Source: Merismopedia glauca CCAP 1448/3 (GTDB lineage: Bacteria; Cyanobacteriota; Cyanobacteriia; Cyanobacteriales; CCAP-1448). From it: DNA of 62,122 nucleotides. A model generated the notes under the pieces. It worked only from the letters and a program-made list of their open reading frames with translations. It had not been told where the DNA came from and searched no databases. Shown one piece after another: positions 34,960-43,985 of this stretch. How positions within the stretch are numbered: position 1 is the stretch's first letter; every line of letters begins with the position of its first letter. The stretch covers positions 1-62,122 of the forward strand of contig NZ_PVWJ01000012.1 of assembly GCF_003003775.1 (NCBI RefSeq). Reading direction: 5' to 3'. Made by a program: the position numbers and the translations under genes.

Positions 34960-35733
34960 ATGGCTGGGATGTTTTACATCGGATATAACTTCGGTTTAGT
35001 AGCGTTAGTGCTGCTGGTTTTCGGAATTCTGCAATGGATGCACATACCTGCGGGTAGATTGATTGATTGGGTAATTGCTGTCGCTATTTTTGAATGGTTG
35101 TTGGTAATAGTGACTGTACCGTGGAATATTTACTTTGAAGCCAAGCAGGTGTTAGCTGATGCCGAGCAATCCAACGCCAAACAGATTACCATTGATCGCC
35201 AACAGGTTGAGTATGCTAAAACTATAGCCCAGCGATCGCTTGTCGTTGCCATTACTTTACACCTACTCTCAGCTATTGGACTGTACGGTTTAGCGATAAC
35301 TGGTATTAGTGTAGTTGGTTATATTAGTTCTGGTGCAGCGTTACTTTTAACTGTACTGCGTCCGGCGGTGCGAACTTATGAGTATTTAGCCGTGCGATTG
35401 GCTGCGATTCGTCAGGAGTTCAAGTATCCCAGAGAAGATATTATGGAACTGCGCGATCGCTTTTCTAGTTTAGAAAATTCCCTGAAAAGTCTCGAAAACC
35501 AACTGAATCCCGAAATATCTGATTCCTGGGTAGCCATCCAACAGCGCTACTGGGAGGAAAACCGCCAACAAATCGCTCATGTAGGAGCATCTTTAGCAGA
35601 AGTACGCGCTACAAATAATCTGGAGCATGAGAAACTATCTAGAGAAGCCAGAAATGCGATCGCCCAAATCACCGATGACGGGCAGTTTCTGGAACACGTC
35701 CGCGAAATTCTGCGTTTTTTCAAGAATGCATGA
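34960..35733 (+). CDS. Membrane protein with coiled-coil tail, function unknown
   Basis: 257 residues from the ATG at 34960; the longer frame begins with TTG. Two hydrophobic helices lie in the first 60 residues and two more around 90-140. A predicted coiled coil follows (RDRFSSLENSLKSLENQLN) and further charged helices to the C-terminus. No domain was recognised. A helical cytoplasmic tail after four membrane helices suggests a scaffolding or sensing role, but this is open. It ends 54 bp before mazE. Confidence 0.65.
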   Translation: MAGMFYIGYNFGLVALVLLVFGILQWMHIPAGRLIDWVIAVAIFEWLLVIVTVPWNIYFEAKQVLADAEQSNAKQITIDRQQVEYAKTIAQRSLVVAITLHLLSAIGLYGLAITGISVVGYISSGAALLLTVLRPAVRTYEYLAVRLAAIRQEFKYPREDIMELRDRFSSLENSLKSLENQLNPEISDSWVAIQQRYWEENRQQIAHVGASLAEVRATNNLEHEKLSREARNAIAQITDDGQFLEHVREILRFFKNA

Positions 35734-35752
35734 GCGATCGCCCATCTTCTTG

Positions 35753-35771
35753 TGATATACTTTGGATATCA
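35753..35771. promoter_or_regulatory. Inverted repeat, candidate MazE operator
   Basis: TGATAT-ACTTTGG-ATATCA, 17 bp before the mazE start. Position and symmetry fit an autoregulatory site for the AbrB-type antitoxin. Confidence 0.5.
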
Positions 35772-35787
35772 TTAATAGATAACGAAC

Positions 35788-36030
35788 ATGAAATCCCAAA
35801 TCGGTCAGTGGGGTAACTCTTTGGCAATTCGGATTCCTAAATATGCAGTGGAAGCATTGAAATTAAAGGCTAACGATGCGGTTGAATGTTCGGTAGAGTC
35901 AGGTAAGTTAACTATTGTCCCCATACAGCCTTTACCAGAACTAACTTTAGAAGAGTTGTTAGCAGAGGTGACAGAAACTTCCGCACCCGAAGTTGATTGG
36001 GGAAAAGCGACTGGAGAAGAAATTTGGTAG
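35788..36030 (+). CDS. mazE: MazE-type antitoxin (AbrB-like DNA-binding domain)
   Basis: 80 residues. The N-terminal swapped-hairpin domain reads KSQIGQWGNSLAIRIPKYAV, followed by LKANDAVECSVESGKLTIVP, the typical MazE/SpoVT-AbrB pattern. The acidic C-terminal tail (about 50-80) would wrap the toxin. It overlaps mazF by 7 bp if the toxin starts at TTG 36024. MazE neutralises MazF and, with it, represses the promoter. Confidence 0.9.
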   Translation: MKSQIGQWGNSLAIRIPKYAVEALKLKANDAVECSVESGKLTIVPIQPLPELTLEELLAEVTETSAPEVDWGKATGEEIW

Positions 36031-36359
36031 CCTATATTCCTTTACGGGGTCATTTTATTTGGCTGAATTTCGATCCTCAAGCTGGTTACGAACAAATGGG
36101 TAAGCGTCCTGCTTTGGTAGTGAGTTACGATGCCTTCAACCAAAAAATGGGATTTGCGTTCGTTTGTCCAGTTAGTAACACTCAACGTCAAAATCCCTTT
36201 TATGTAACCATTCCCGAAGGTGATGCTGTAACTGGAGTAATTATGACAGACCAAATGCGCTCTCTCGACTTTAGAGCGAGAAATGCTACTTTTATCAGCG
36301 AATGTCCCGATTTCGTACTTCAAGATGTTTTGAGACGGATTAAACCTATCATTTTTTAA
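36024..36359 (+). CDS. mazF: MazF-type mRNA interferase toxin
   Basis: 111 residues from TTG at 36024, which gives the family-like N-terminus VAYIPLRGHFIWLNFDPQAG. An ATG nine codons earlier (35997) adds unrelated residues encoded within mazE. Conserved parts are GKRPALVVSYDAFN, FVCPVSNTQR, VIMTDQMRSLDFRAR and a C-terminal helix. MazF toxins cut single-stranded RNA at short sequences. The pair looks intact and functional. Confidence 0.9.
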   Translation: MVAYIPLRGHFIWLNFDPQAGYEQMGKRPALVVSYDAFNQKMGFAFVCPVSNTQRQNPFYVTIPEGDAVTGVIMTDQMRSLDFRARNATFISECPDFVLQDVLRRIKPIIF

Positions 36360-36462
36360 GCAAAATCTTTTATAGCAGTTCTCAATTGAGTAAGGTACAA
36401 ATTAGTTGTTTAAAAATCTTGTGGGGTGGGTATCTTGCCACTAGCGTCAACTTAACGTGAAA

Positions 36463-36600
36463 CCTTTACCCTGCCGTGAACTCAAGTTCACGGCTAATAG
36501 CTCAAGTCCACTGAAGTGGACTGAAAATAGTTCTTAGAGTCCTCTTTAGAGGACTTTAGCTATAAGCCAGGGGTTTTCAACCTCCGGGCGGTTGTTGCCC
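36463..36600. repeat. Palindromic repeat cluster
   Basis: Hairpins GCCGTGAACTCAAGTTCACG-type, AGTCCACTGAAGTGGACT and AGTCCTCTTTAGAGGACT, then TTAGCTATA and GGGGTTTTCAACCTCCGGGC. The same order with AGTCCTCTTTAGAGGACT and GGGGTTTTTAACCCC is at 58563-58705. It fills most of the 387-bp gap between mazF and the methyltransferase gene; the rest includes a further palindrome near 36680 and one MITE end at 36736-36747. Confidence 0.85.
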
Positions 36601-36746
36601 AAACTCAGGATTCAGCAACCGTTTGAGCCTTAAATTGACACCAATGAACGCATTGCGGAGGTTGCGGTTCCGTCGTCGCACGGCGGAACTCCAGCAACCG
36701 TCCCCTACAGAGGGTTAATATGTAGCAGATATATAGTGATTTGGTA

Positions 36747-37538
36747 TTACCCGCGATGAATTGCTTCAACTTCCAGCCTTACCATCCCCACATGAACTAA
36801 TCCTTCTGCATCTACAGGATTATGGCTCAGAAATTGAGTTGCCATATCTTCGATAAAATCGGCTTGTAATTCGACAGGAATGCGAGAAGTGTATGGCATC
36901 CAGGTAGTTCTCAACCAAGCTTTTAAGCCTTCTTTACCTTGATGCGTCATGTCTTTGGGGACTAACTCTAGTCTTTGAGGTTTTAATCCTACCGCACTCA
37001 ACCACTCTCGATACTCTTCCACACCATAAAAAGCATAGGGAAAGACAAAATCCTGAAAATATTGCTGCCATCTAGGTTGAGCAACGATCTTATTCGCAGA
37101 TTCTTGAATTTCCTTAGCATTACCTTTACCACCAAACATGAGAATAGCTTTTCCAGAAGGCTTGAGACTGCGTTCGATCCCTTCTAATACTAAAAGATGT
37201 TCTTTAATCCAATGCAGACAAGAAAAGGAAACAATTAGATCGAACTGAGCGTCATAATTTAAGTCCCTAGCATCTCGCCATTCAAAGTTTAAATTAGGGA
37301 AGTCTGTAGACGGGAACTTTTGTTTGGCAAACTCAATCATTTCTTCTGAAAAATCTGTTCCCAAAACGAAACCTTGGGGAACACATTTAGCAATTTGAGC
37401 CGTAATTTTACCGTCGCCACAACCCAGATCGAGAATCCTTTCATTGCCATTTAGCTTAACTTTCTCTAGTAAGTCCTGGGCTAGCTTTTGCTGTCCGGTA
37501 GAGTTTTGTTGGTAATCTTCGGGGTTCCATTTATACAT
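36747..37538 (-). CDS. Class I SAM-dependent methyltransferase
   Basis: 263 residues from the ATG at 37538 (MYKWNPEDYQQNS). Two earlier in-frame starts (to 37613) pass through a hairpin and are less likely. SAM-binding motif I is RILDLGCGDGKITAQIA, motif II region FVLGTDFSEEMIEFAKQ, and a later FDLIVSFSCLHWI. This resembles trans-aconitate and related small-molecule methyltransferases; the substrate is not known. The C-terminal HVGMVRLEVEAI segment ends at a MITE-like end sequence. Confidence 0.85.
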   Translation of the reverse strand: MYKWNPEDYQQNSTGQQKLAQDLLEKVKLNGNERILDLGCGDGKITAQIAKCVPQGFVLGTDFSEEMIEFAKQKFPSTDFPNLNFEWRDARDLNYDAQFDLIVSFSCLHWIKEHLLVLEGIERSLKPSGKAILMFGGKGNAKEIQESANKIVAQPRWQQYFQDFVFPYAFYGVEEYREWLSAVGLKPQRLELVPKDMTHQGKEGLKAWLRTTWMPYTSRIPVELQADFIEDMATQFLSHNPVDAEGLVHVGMVRLEVEAIHRG

Positions 37539-37555
37539 GGCGGTTTTCCGTAAAT

Positions 37556-37587
37556 GCACATTATATATTTGCTTCATTATAATGTGC
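37556..37587. promoter_or_regulatory. Inverted repeat upstream of the methyltransferase gene
   Basis: GCACATTATA and TATAATGTGC separated by 12 bases, 17 bp before the chosen start. It contains TATAAT on each strand, so it is a promoter element, an operator or a leader hairpin. Confidence 0.5.
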
Positions 37588-37713
37588 GATCGCCTGAAAT
37601 TTACTATCTGCAATTTCTCCTCTCAAAAAACTTTTAAATATCGGGAACCTTAACGAAACTAGTAACGACTAATAATTTAGGAGCGCAAACAAACACTACA
37701 CAAATTAAAGACT

Positions 37714-38235
37714 ATGAAAACTACCTCTAAACTAATCTCATTATCTGCTGGAACTGCTTTAGTAATTGTTTCTGCATTAAGCCTAAGTTCCCCAGCTTCC
37801 GCAGAACCTGCTCTGCGCGATCGCTATATTGGTGGTGGTGTAACTCAAGGAATTACCTTGGGCGAAGATGGCGGACAAGACGGTAAATTTAACGGCAATA
37901 TTTCGGGACGTTTGCCTATAGCGAATCTACCCGTTTCTGCCAGAGCAAGCGTTTTATTTAACGATAAAAATAGCGCTATTGTTCCTACCATTACCTACGA
38001 TTTCGGGGTTGCTAAAAATACTAACGTTTACTTAGGTGGTGGAGCATCTTTCTTACAAGACAAAGGTGTAAATACAGCTTTAGGCGATCGCAATGCAGCA
38101 GTTGTTACGGCTGGAGTTGAATCTAAAATCGCCAAGAATTGGGTAGTTTACGGTGACGCTAAGTTAGGGATTAATTCTTACCAATCTAATTCTTCTGCTT
38201 TAGCAGTTTCTGGTGGTATCGGTTTAACGTTCTAA
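37714..38235 (+). CDS. Small outer-membrane beta-barrel protein
   Basis: 173 residues with a signal peptide (MKTTSKLISLSAGTALVIVS, cleavage after ASA at about residue 30). The mature part consists of alternating strands (IGGGVTQGITLGE, FNGNISGRLPIA, ASVLFNDKNSAIVPTITYDF, NVYLGGGASFL) and ends in Phe (GIGLTF), the usual signature for insertion by the BAM complex. It resembles eight-stranded OmpA-like barrels. Its role may be a minor porin or stress protein. A strong terminator follows. Confidence 0.8.
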   Translation: MKTTSKLISLSAGTALVIVSALSLSSPASAEPALRDRYIGGGVTQGITLGEDGGQDGKFNGNISGRLPIANLPVSARASVLFNDKNSAIVPTITYDFGVAKNTNVYLGGGASFLQDKGVNTALGDRNAAVVTAGVESKIAKNWVVYGDAKLGINSYQSNSSALAVSGGIGLTF

Positions 38236-38281
38236 ACCATCAAACCTAGTTCTAAACTAGACTTTTAGTTAGCATTATTTT

Positions 38282-38314
38282 AGTTAGCATTATAGTTAAT
38301 GCTAACTATTTTTT
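38282..38314 (+). terminator. Intrinsic terminator after the barrel protein gene
   Basis: Perfect 11-bp stem AGTTAGCATTA / TAATGCTAACT with a short loop and a following run ATTTTTTT. An extra copy of AGTTAGCATTA lies just upstream. Confidence 0.92.
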
Positions 38315-38466
38315 TATGCAAACTGTTTTATTTAAAACCTCTTTTTTACAGAACATCAATTCGTTTTTTTAATGCTACACATTTGACGGTATATAGTTGG
38401 GCTGTTATTATTATTAAACTTGGATCGGCTAAAACGCATCTAGTCTTGAGATTTAAATTAATTCAA

Positions 38467-38640
38467 ACTCTTGTGGGGTAGGCATCCTACCTGCCCCAGT
38501 TATCAACTTTAGATGCGGAACAACTTATGAAGATTCAATATCATTTTGCTATAGCAGTCCTGAATGATTTGTGAAATTATTGTGGAGCAGGCATCTTGCC
38601 TGCGGCGGGACAGCCGAGACGGCTATCCCACAATTAAATA
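38467..38640. repeat. TTGTGGGG-type repeats (two copies)
   Basis: CTTGTGGGGTAGGCATCCTA then CCTGCCCCAG at 38471-38500, and ATTGTGGAGCAGGCATCTTG then CCTGCGG at 38578-38606, followed by a GGGACAGCC / GGCTATCCC hairpin. The second copy ends directly at the ParE relic. The rest of the gap between the barrel protein and sir holds AT-rich DNA only. Confidence 0.7.
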
Positions 38641-38643
38641 ATT

Positions 38644-38739
38644 TTTTATCGTCCAATTGAGGAAGAAATTGAGATTTTGCGGGTAGTTAGCGGATATAGA
38701 GATTTAGAAAAGCAATTTGACGATGAAGAGGACGAATAA
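38644..38739 (+). pseudogene. C-terminal remnant of a ParE/RelE-type toxin
   Basis: An open frame of 31 codons reads FYRPIEEEIEILRVVSGYRD then LEKQFDDEEDE and a stop. FYRPxExxIEILRVxxGxRD is the characteristic last strand and helix of ParE-family toxins. There is no start codon and the first roughly 65 residues are missing, replaced by repeat DNA that ends at this point. Confidence 0.7.
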
Positions 38740-38912
38740 AACATTGCCTCGATCGCTAGAATAATTGTTCAAACGATTAGAAACCGCCTCACTATCAATA
38801 AACATAATGATTTACGAAAGATCTGCTATGACTTCAAAATATGATAGTAGGATCGGAGTTACCAGTATAAATTTTGCCAGAACCAGTTCAACGGTTGAGA
38901 ACACTAGCACCA

Positions 38913-40832
38913 ATGGTAACTACTCCTGTACAAAAGAAGCTTTCTAAAGTAGAAGGTCTAAAAGAAGATAGTAATTATTTACGAGAACCCGTAGCCACAG
39001 AATTACTAGAGGATACTAACTGTTTTACCGAAGATGCGACTCAAATCCTCAAGTTTCACGGTTCTTATCAACAAGACAATCGAGATAATCGCGTCAAAGG
39101 TCAGGAAAAAGACTATCAGTTCATGCTGAGGACGCGCAATCCTGGAGGGTTTATTCCACCGCAGTTGTATCTAGCTTTAGATAAGATGGCGGATGACTAC
39201 GGTAATGGCACTTTGCGGGCTACTACTCGTCAAGGCTTTCAAATGCACGGGATTTTGAAGAAAAATCTCAAAGCGGCGATCGCTACTATTGTCAATAATC
39301 TGGGTTCGACTTTGGGGGCTTGTGGCGACCTCAATCGTAACGTCATGGCTCCCCCAGTGCCTTATAAGAACCGCCCAGAGTACCAGTACGCATGGGAGTA
39401 CGCGACTAATGTAGCTGACTTGTTAACTCCGCAAACAGGGGCTTATTACGAGATTTGGCTGGATGGAGAAAAGGCAATTTCTGCCGAAGAAAGTCCAGAA
39501 GTCAAAGCTGCACGCCAAAGCAACGGAAACGGAACCATAATTCACGAAGGTGAAGAGCCGCTCTACGGTTCTCATTATATGCCCCGCAAGTTCAAGTGTT
39601 CGGTGACTGTTCCTGGAGATAATTCAGTCGATTTATTCTCTCAAGATGTCAGTTTGGTAGTGATTACCAACAAAAAGAAAGAACTCCAAGGCTTTAATGT
39701 CTATGCTGGTGGTGGTTTAGGGCGGACTCACAATAAAGAGGAAACCTTCGCTAGAGTTGCAGATCCCATTGGATATGTCGAAAAAGAGGATATTTACAAT
39801 TTAATTAAAGCTATTCTCTCTACCCAAAGAGATTACGGCGATCGCACCAACCGTCGTCACGCACGGATGAAGTACCTGATTAATGATTGGGGTGTAGCCA
39901 AGTTTAAAACCACTGTGGAAGGTTATTTTGGTAAAGAAATCGCCCCATTGAAACCTCTACCTGAATTTAAATACAAAGACTTTTTGGGTTGGGAAGAACA
40001 GGGAGATGGCAAACTCTTTTTAGGAATATCCATCGACAATGGTCGCATTAAAGATGAAGGTAATTTCCAGTTAAGAACAGCTTTGCGGGAAATTGTCGCC
40101 AAGTACTCCGTACCCATGCGCGTGACGCCCCATCAGAACGTGTTGCTGTATGATATTGCACCCGAAGCGCGATCACCCATCACCGAAATTCTCACCCGTT
40201 GCGGTGTAATTGTCGAACCCAAAGAGATTGAGACTTTAACGCGTTACTCAATGGCTTGTCCCGCACTACCCACCTGTGGCTTAGCCGTCACGGAATCGGA
40301 AAGAGTCATCCCCAGTATCTTAGAACGGATTCGCGCCTTACTAGATAAATTGGGGCTACAGAACGAATCATTTGTAATTAGGATGACTGGCTGTCCCAAC
40401 GGTTGCGCCCGTCCCTACATGGCAGAATTAGGCTTTGTGGGTAGTTTTCCTGAATCATACCAAGTGTGGTTAGCAGGGTGTCCAGATCAAACTCGTCTGG
40501 CGCAAGTTTATACAGATAGGGTACACGTCAACGATCTAGAAACCTTCTTTGAGCCGATTTTTGTCTACTTCAAGCAAAGCAAGCAGAAAAAAGAAAGCTT
40601 TGGCGACTTCTGCCATAGAGTGGGTTTAGATGCAATTCGCGAGTTTACAGCCAATTACGATCCTAATGCCAGTAAATCGGCAACGGGAAGTAAAAGTAGC
40701 AAACGCGCGCCGAGAATTAGCCTGAAACCGGATGTATACAGTCAGTTGAAGGAAGCAGCAGCAAAACAAAACACATCGATGACAGAGATTGCGAATCAAG
40801 CCTTGGCGGATTATTTAGCTAAATTGTCTTAG
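38913..40832 (+). CDS. sir: Ferredoxin-dependent sulfite reductase with C-terminal ribbon-helix-helix-like tail
   Basis: 639 residues from the ATG at 38913. The siroheme/4Fe-4S protein has the paired half-domains of the family. Cluster ligands are visible in [13 protein letters not shown] and [13 protein letters not shown]; substrate residues lie in [22 protein letters not shown] and [11 protein letters not shown]. It reduces sulfite to sulfide with ferredoxin electrons for cysteine synthesis. Residues about 598-639 ([20 protein letters not shown] followed by [11 protein letters not shown]) resemble a CopG/Arc-type ribbon-helix-helix, joined by a Ser/Lys-rich linker. DNA contact is possible; chloroplast SiR is known to bind nucleoid DNA. 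A bidirectional hairpin separates it from the convergent gene. Confidence 0.93.
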   Translation: MVTTPVQKKLSKVEGLKEDSNYLREPVATELLEDTNCFTEDATQILKFHGSYQQDNRDNRVKGQEKDYQFMLRTRNPGGFIPPQLYLALDKMADDYGNGTLRATTRQGFQMHGILKKNLKAAIATIVNNLGSTLGACGDLNRNVMAPPVPYKNRPEYQYAWEYATNVADLLTPQTGAYYEIWLDGEKAISAEESPEVKAARQSNGNGTIIHEGEEPLYGSHYMPRKFKCSVTVPGDNSVDLFSQDVSLVVITNKKKELQGFNVYAGGGLGRTHNKEETFARVADPIGYVEKEDIYNLIKAILSTQRDYGDRTNRRHARMKYLINDWGVAKFKTTVEGYFGKEIAPLKPLPEFKYKDFLGWEEQGDGKLFLGISIDNGRIKDEGNFQLRTALREIVAKYSVPMRVTPHQNVLLYDIAPEARSPITEILTRCGVIVEPKEIETLTRYSMACPALPTCGLAVTESERVIPSILERIRALLDKLGLQNESFVIRMTGCPNGCARPYMAELGFVGSFPESYQVWLAGCPDQTRLAQVYTDRVHVNDLETFFEPIFVYFKQSKQKKESFGDFCHRVGLDAIREFTANYDPNASKSATGSKSSKRAPRISLKPDVYSQLKEAAAKQNTSMTEIANQALADYLAKLS

Positions 40833-40837
40833 TAAAA

Positions 40838-40862
40838 GTAGGGTAGGCATTGCCTACCCTAC
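40838..40862. terminator. Bidirectional hairpin between sir and the EcsC-like gene
   Basis: Stem GTAGGGTAGGC / GCCTACCCTAC, 11 bp perfect with a three-base loop, six bp after the sir stop. It can serve both convergent genes. Confidence 0.75.
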
Positions 40863-40889
40863 CTAGTAATAGCCTCTTCAGATATTAAG

Positions 40890-41429
40890 TTAGGCGACTT
40901 CTCTTAATTCATCACCCATGTTTATATTTTTCAAAGTATTACCAATCCCTTTTATAAAGAGATAGTTAGCTGTACCAACAACTGCTACTGATGCTATTGG
41001 GATAAGTCTAAATACCGTTGTTCGTCCCAATATCTGAGGAAGGACTTTTATCATACAGGCAATTACTAATTGATGAGCTGCTCTTGCTGCTACTGTTGTC
41101 CCCATTTCCACACCTAAAGACATGGCAAAGATGTTTAAAAACCCTCTGAATGAAGGATTATATGTTCCTGTCTTATAGTAGATGACAGCAAGAGTTACCC
41201 TGATTTGCTGAAAAATTGTGTGTGCAATATCAACAGGAACACCAGCTATCGATATTGGTGATGTGACAACAGCAGAAGCGATAGTCAGTCTAGCGCAATG
41301 CTCCACGAAATCATCTATTCCTTTTTCATCTACTCCTTTCTTAATGCCATATTTATTGACACTTTCAAAAGTTTCTTTGAATTTCTCTGCAAGGTGCTCC
41401 GCTAGCTCATAATAATTGTTATTGCTCAT
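40890..41429 (-). CDS. EcsC-like membrane protein, divergent partner of the HTH-GTPase
   Basis: 179 residues from the ATG at 41429 (MSNNNYYEL). A polar helical N-terminus (about 1-50) is followed by hydrophobic, glycine/alanine-rich segments (ASAVVTSPISIAGVPVDIAH, FLNIFAMSLGVEMGTTVAAR, LIPIASVAVVGTANYLFIKG). The layout resembles EcsC-like or DUF697-like membrane-associated proteins, which often accompany GTPases; the match is by pattern only. It shares a 250-bp divergent promoter region with the dynamin-like gene, so coregulation is likely. Confidence 0.55.
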   Translation of the reverse strand: MSNNNYYELAEHLAEKFKETFESVNKYGIKKGVDEKGIDDFVEHCARLTIASAVVTSPISIAGVPVDIAHTIFQQIRVTLAVIYYKTGTYNPSFRGFLNIFAMSLGVEMGTTVAARAAHQLVIACMIKVLPQILGRTTVFRLIPIASVAVVGTANYLFIKGIGNTLKNINMGDELREVA

Positions 41430-41501
41430 AATCCTCATGGAAATAAATTTGCAGGACAGCCGTGTTTAGTTCTCTCATCAATGAGTAGAGTAAAATAAAA
41501 C

Positions 41502-41517
41502 TACCCATATATGGGTA
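41502..41517. promoter_or_regulatory. Perfect palindrome in the divergent promoter, candidate HTH operator
   Basis: TACCCATATATGGGTA, 16 bp, located 72 bp from the EcsC-like start and 163 bp from the GTPase start. A second palindrome TTGTTAACAA (41641-41650), flanked by GCAAA and TTTGC, lies 30 bp before the GTPase start. The XRE domain of the GTPase protein or another repressor could bind either one. Confidence 0.55.
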
Positions 41518-41680
41518 AACCTATTTTTTATAAATTCTAGCAAACTATTGTAGTTTTTATCGGGTTTTTATTTTTCGTATTATATTTTTATAATTATTTA
41601 CAATCTATTTTGGTGTATGATTAAGTTAGCTTATGCAAATTTGTTAACAACGAAGTTTGCAAGTGAGGGTATTTTATTTG

Positions 41681-43861
41681 ATGAGTAATACATGGTTACG
41701 AGATCTTAGAAATAAGAAAGGTTACTCTCAAGCGTTTGTAGCCGACTATCTAAATATTTCTCAATCTCAATATGGTCGATTTGAAACAGATCCAGATGAT
41801 ATACCTTTTGGAAAGATAAAAGCCTTGGGCATTATTCTTGGATTTGATCCTAGCGAAATAGATAAGATCCAATATAAATTTCCAGGAATCAATATTGGAG
41901 ATCCTTATGAGAAAAATAGGGAGTACTCAAAAGTTCTCAAGCAATATATCTTACCAAAAGTAGAAATTTCACTAGAATCAAACTTGTTTAATCTATGTGA
42001 CTTTAATAATTTAGAATCTAGTCAATTAAGCAAGTTTTTAGAAGAATTCGATCAAAAACCAACTGTAGCTATTGCAGGAAAATTTGATACAGGAAAAACT
42101 CGCTTAGCAAATTATCTTCTAGGTGGTGAATACTTACCAGTTAGAAGACAACCAGCCACAAAATTTCTCAATATCATCAGACATATAAGTGATGCACCTG
42201 CGTGGTTAAGAGATCGTATATACAAAGAGAATGAGCAGGTCTTTTTGCTATCACAGAATTTCTGGAGCGATAATGACTCATTAAATTTTAATCTTTCTTA
42301 TCTTGAGGATGAAGCAAGATTCAATGACACGAAGAACTGTCTAAAATCTCTTACTCTATATGCCCTACATGAATATGGTGTATATGTTCATCAACCCTCA
42401 CAAAGAGCCATTTTCAAGCACATAGAGATACCTGCTCATACAGCAGTAATTTATATTGATTCTCCTTTTCTGCTCTCATGCAATTTAATTGATACTCCAG
42501 GAGTCAACGAACAACTTAACCTTATTGTTGATGATTCTAGATTAAAACCTATTTCAGAATTGATGGATGTTTTAATTTATATGTCACAGTTAAATGGATT
42601 CATGGATACTGTAGATCAAATAATTATTAAATACTTTCTAAGTATGTCTATTAAAGATGTGCATAGAGCCAAAAACCATCCCATGTTTGGTAATGTGTTT
42701 TTAGTTTGTTCGCAAGCTAGTCCCAGCATTATTCCAAAAGATAATGAATTACAGGAGGTTTTAGAAACTGGTGCAGAAAGGTTATATAACCCAATTGAAG
42801 AATCTGTAGTTTCTATTTTGGAACAATACAACGACGCAGAGTATTCCCAAGCTAAATTAGCTGAACAATTTTTTTCTTTTTGGGCAGAGTCTGATAAAAG
42901 AAGTGAAAAACTTGTAAAAAAATTGTCAGAATATCTAAAAGTTACTTTACCTAAAGCTTATTTATTTCGTTTAGAAGAAAAAATAATTCAACTAAAAAAA
43001 AATTATGATAACCAATACGATCGAGTTATTCATTATTTTGAAAATCTCAAAGAAAACTTACAAATGGCTACTGTTGAGCTAAAACGTCTAGAAGAATATG
43101 AATTAGAAATAAATAGAGAAATGGATCGGAAAAGATCTGAAATAAAGCTTTTTATAAACAAACAAAAAACAGATGGAATAAATGATTTTTACACAAGAGT
43201 TAATAAAATCCTCGCTCTCGACCAGCTAGAAGAAATTATTAACTTTAAATATAAACAGCATGGAAGAGAGGAAGCAACTAAAAATGCTCCTTTGTTTATA
43301 TTTAGCAAGTTGGAGAGAGAAGCTATTATCATATCCGAAGAAGGCTATGAAAACTCAAAACAGTTATTAAATGAATTTTGTGAAACAATTTATAATGATT
43401 TTAATAAGTCTTTTAAAGTTACAAAATCTGTGGATAGTATAAGTGATTTCTCTCTTAATAACTATAAACTTTACTTTCCATTTGCTCGTTCAACAATGCT
43501 AATAGGCTATCTTATCAGTTCTGTTTTTGGTGTACCAGGATTGATTATAGGTTTTAATATTGCTATGATAGCTTGGGTTTTTAATAGAGAATCTTGGCAA
43601 AAGAGACTTGCAAAACAGATTAAAGATAGGTTTGAAGAGGAAGCATTTGTTGAAAAGGTATCTGAAAAAATCGAAATATTCTGGAATAAGTTAGAAGAAA
43701 TCTTTAACAAAGCTTTAGATGAGTTCGAGCATGATATGAAAAAGCTGATCAAAGAACGCGAAAAGATAGTTAAGATGCAAAATATTAGTGATATAAACAA
43801 TCATATTGAACACTTAAAGGATTTACGTGAGTTTTTTGAAAAAATTCCTGATAGTTTCTAG
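41681..43861 (+). CDS. XRE-type HTH fused to a dynamin-like GTPase with membrane hairpin
   Basis: 726 residues from the ATG at 41681, with GAGG upstream; a longer frame begins with TTG. Residues 3-62 form a Cro/C1-type HTH (TWLRDLRNKKGYSQAFVADY, then LNISQSQYGRFE). The GTPase domain starts near 125: P-loop GKFDTGKT (133-140), a candidate switch I Thr160 in RRQPATKF, and DTPG (271-274). Long charged helices follow (about 430-590), then a hydrophobic hairpin around 596-635 (MLIGYLISSVFGVPGLIIGF), then more coiled coil. This is the plan of bacterial dynamin-like proteins, which remodel or tether membranes. A sequence-specific DNA-binding domain on such a protein is unusual. The DNA is AT-rich compared with the neighbours, suggesting transfer. 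The role could be phage defence or stress-triggered membrane action. Confidence 0.8.
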   Translation: MSNTWLRDLRNKKGYSQAFVADYLNISQSQYGRFETDPDDIPFGKIKALGIILGFDPSEIDKIQYKFPGINIGDPYEKNREYSKVLKQYILPKVEISLESNLFNLCDFNNLESSQLSKFLEEFDQKPTVAIAGKFDTGKTRLANYLLGGEYLPVRRQPATKFLNIIRHISDAPAWLRDRIYKENEQVFLLSQNFWSDNDSLNFNLSYLEDEARFNDTKNCLKSLTLYALHEYGVYVHQPSQRAIFKHIEIPAHTAVIYIDSPFLLSCNLIDTPGVNEQLNLIVDDSRLKPISELMDVLIYMSQLNGFMDTVDQIIIKYFLSMSIKDVHRAKNHPMFGNVFLVCSQASPSIIPKDNELQEVLETGAERLYNPIEESVVSILEQYNDAEYSQAKLAEQFFSFWAESDKRSEKLVKKLSEYLKVTLPKAYLFRLEEKIIQLKKNYDNQYDRVIHYFENLKENLQMATVELKRLEEYELEINREMDRKRSEIKLFINKQKTDGINDFYTRVNKILALDQLEEIINFKYKQHGREEATKNAPLFIFSKLEREAIIISEEGYENSKQLLNEFCETIYNDFNKSFKVTKSVDSISDFSLNNYKLYFPFARSTMLIGYLISSVFGVPGLIIGFNIAMIAWVFNRESWQKRLAKQIKDRFEEEAFVEKVSEKIEIFWNKLEEIFNKALDEFEHDMKKLIKEREKIVKMQNISDINNHIEHLKDLREFFEKIPDSF

Positions 43862-43985
43862 CGATCCAAGGTAAAAATTCATCACATTTCTAGAGTTTGG
43901 GTAAAGAGCGATCGGCAAAAGCCTGCAAAAATTTGGTAAGTTATGATAGATTTCTCGCTTGATTGTTCGGAGAGCCAAAAAGCCG

